DNA from: Vibrio sp. SNU_ST1
Lineage (GTDB): Bacteria; Pseudomonadota; Gammaproteobacteria; Enterobacterales; Vibrionaceae
Direction: 5' to 3'
NCBI RefSeq assembly: GCF_030563405.1
Contig: NZ_CP130749.1
Location: 248,001-312,000, forward strand
DNA length: 64,000 nt
Shown one piece after another: positions 63,031 to 64,000 of the stretch. Positions within the stretch are counted from its first letter, which is position 1, and each line of letters opens with the position of its first letter. The translations under genes were made by a program, and so were the position numbers. The notes under the pieces were generated by a model. It searched no databases and was not told the DNA's origin. It saw nothing but the letters and a program-made list of their open reading frames with translations.

Positions 63031-63678
63031 ATGAAAAAGAAAATCTTACCTATACCTCTGATTTTACTGATTCCTATTGTCATGCTGGTTGTGGTGATAC
63101 TGGCGGGTATTTATCGCTTTAGCTTAAGTGACGAAGAGATCTTGGCGAAGTTTCCTTCTTCTCATGTCAGTTATGACCCTGTTGTTGAAACCGTTTTTGA
63201 TTTGAAGACGACTAATCCATGGACAATCAAAGTTCCTGAAACTAACGCGTACGCCTTTATTAATGAAGTCGATGGACCAAGATCAATCGCGTTTGGGCGG
63301 TATGACTCCGGTGTTGAGCGTGGTGTGGTCACCGTAGACACCAACAACCTTTCAAGAGTCATACTCGGCGAGGCAAGTTTCTTTGTTGCACCTATGTGGG
63401 TATCTAACCAAGGCAGTGGCGTTTTCTATTATCTTGGCCTGTTTAAACATGACCAGCATCGAAGCCGTGTCGTGTTAGTTGACCAATTCTTTCTGGGTGA
63501 CCGTGTGAGAATCCAAACTTTAGAGATTACTCAACTGCTCGATTCACAAAGCAAACTCTCTGGGGAAGGTTTTATCGGCTTTACTCGACATTCGGCGGAA
63601 CAATCTTTTCCAGAATTGCAAACTGAAAAGGTGTTAATGAGTTTTTCTTTCAATGCGCAATCAATTGATGAGCAATGA
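63031..63678 (+). CDS. Membrane-anchored protein of unknown function
   Basis: A 215-residue protein with an N-terminal membrane anchor (about residues 4-25, IPLILLIPIVMLVVVILAGI) and a soluble remainder, probably periplasmic. The body is beta-rich with few motifs (SHVSYDPVVETVFDLKTTN, FINEVDGPRSIAFGRYDSG). I do not recognise the family. ATG at 63031 is preferred over an in-frame TTG six bases upstream. It stands alone between the GFA gene and a CBM48 gene. Confidence 0.65.
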   Translation: MKKKILPIPLILLIPIVMLVVVILAGIYRFSLSDEEILAKFPSSHVSYDPVVETVFDLKTTNPWTIKVPETNAYAFINEVDGPRSIAFGRYDSGVERGVVTVDTNNLSRVILGEASFFVAPMWVSNQGSGVFYYLGLFKHDQHRSRVVLVDQFFLGDRVRIQTLEITQLLDSQSKLSGEGFIGFTRHSAEQSFPELQTEKVLMSFSFNAQSIDEQ

Positions 63679-63801
63679 CGTTTTTGTTAGGCAAGGAACT
63701 GTTGTTTATGTGAGCTAAATTACATATTATCTTAAGTAGATGAATGAAATTTAGACACACTTAGCTTTGTGTCTGCTTACTTTTACAAATGGAGCTTGCG
63801 A

Positions 63802-64000
63802 ATGATTAATAAACGTTTTTTTAAAACGAAAGATGAAGTTGAAGTGACCTTCGAGCTAGAAGCTCAAGAAGCTAACTCCGTATCAATCGTTGCCGACTTT
63901 CTGGACTGGAAAGCGACGCCAATGAAAAAACTGGCGAAAGGGAAGGTTTACAAGTTTAAAACCCGTCTGCCTAAAGATGGCGAGTTTCAATTTCGCTACC
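63802..64000 (+). CDS. CBM48-type (glycogen-recognition) protein, N-terminal part
   Basis: The first 66 residues of a gene that runs off the right edge. GGAG lies eight bases before the ATG. The sequence shows the CBM48/isoamylase-N beta-sandwich: VEVTFELEAQEANSVSIVAD, then FLDWKATPMKKL and a strand ending DGEFQFRY. This domain binds glycogen-like polysaccharides and is used in isoamylases, branching enzymes, AMPK-type regulators and stand-alone small proteins. Only the first domain is visible, so the full function is unknown. Confidence 0.75.
   Translation, partial: MINKRFFKTKDEVEVTFELEAQEANSVSIVADFLDWKATPMKKLAKGKVYKFKTRLPKDGEFQFRY

Noticed and set aside
1..64000. Prophage, integron or insertion sequence
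   Set aside because: No integrase, transposase, phage structural gene or attachment repeat was found. Apart from the FRG-like gene, the neighbourhood looks like ordinary chromosomal content.

Overview
The window is chromosomal DNA of a marine Vibrio. It carries the LuxM/LuxN quorum-sensing pair, a LuxT-type regulator, and the Vibrio heme-uptake block hutDCB-exbD-exbB-tonB / hutWXZ. No rRNA, tRNA, CRISPR array, prophage or insertion sequence was seen. From memory, V. cholerae keeps its hut, luxT and pyrC genes on chromosome 2, so the second chromosome is the likely replicon. The species cannot be named from this window.

Layout. 1-3.3 kb: a truncated PhyH-type dioxygenase, a DMT transporter and an MFS transporter, with a 12-copy 8-bp tandem repeat upstream of the MFS gene. 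3.3-7.1 kb: luxM and luxN, translationally coupled. 7.5-8.7 kb: a cystatin-like lipoprotein and a possible ADP-ribosyltransferase-fold protein. 8.9-13.9 kb: the glyoxylate shunt (isocitrate lyase, LysR regulator, malate synthase G). 14-31.7 kb: a taurine dissimilation region containing an aldehyde dehydrogenase, an IclR regulator, pta, a TSUP anion exporter, a CobS/CobT-like AAA+/VWA pair, xsc, an FRG-like gene, tauXY, a TRAP transporter (tauKLM), a double-Cache periplasmic protein, and a free-standing protein homologous to the inserted beta domain of malate synthase G. 32-46 kb: BCCT transporter, M14 peptidase, DUF808, pyrC, YqaE, a MOSC/reductase/ferredoxin fusion, nadE with a nadD-like gene, a PlsC-type acyltransferase, a 20-residue-repeat secreted protein, small conserved proteins and luxT. 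46.6-54.3 kb: heme uptake and use around a divergent Fur-box promoter. 54.3-64 kb: CheV, PpiC, alpha-amylase with MalT-like boxes, a chemoreceptor, YjiH, DUF1275, GFA and a truncated CBM48 protein.

How the genes work together. The centre of the window reads as one carbon route. TauKLM imports taurine, TauXY deaminates it to sulfoacetaldehyde, Xsc converts that to acetyl phosphate and sulfite, Pta makes acetyl-CoA, the TSUP protein probably exports sulfite or sulfate, and AceA plus GlcB a few kilobases away assimilate the C2 units. The CobS/CobT-like pair with no CobN, the malate-synthase-G domain homolog and the FRG-like gene lacking its FRG tripeptide sit inside this region and are not explained by the known pathway. 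They are the best candidates for something undescribed. Functions are assigned from recognised protein families and motifs read by eye; no database search was run.
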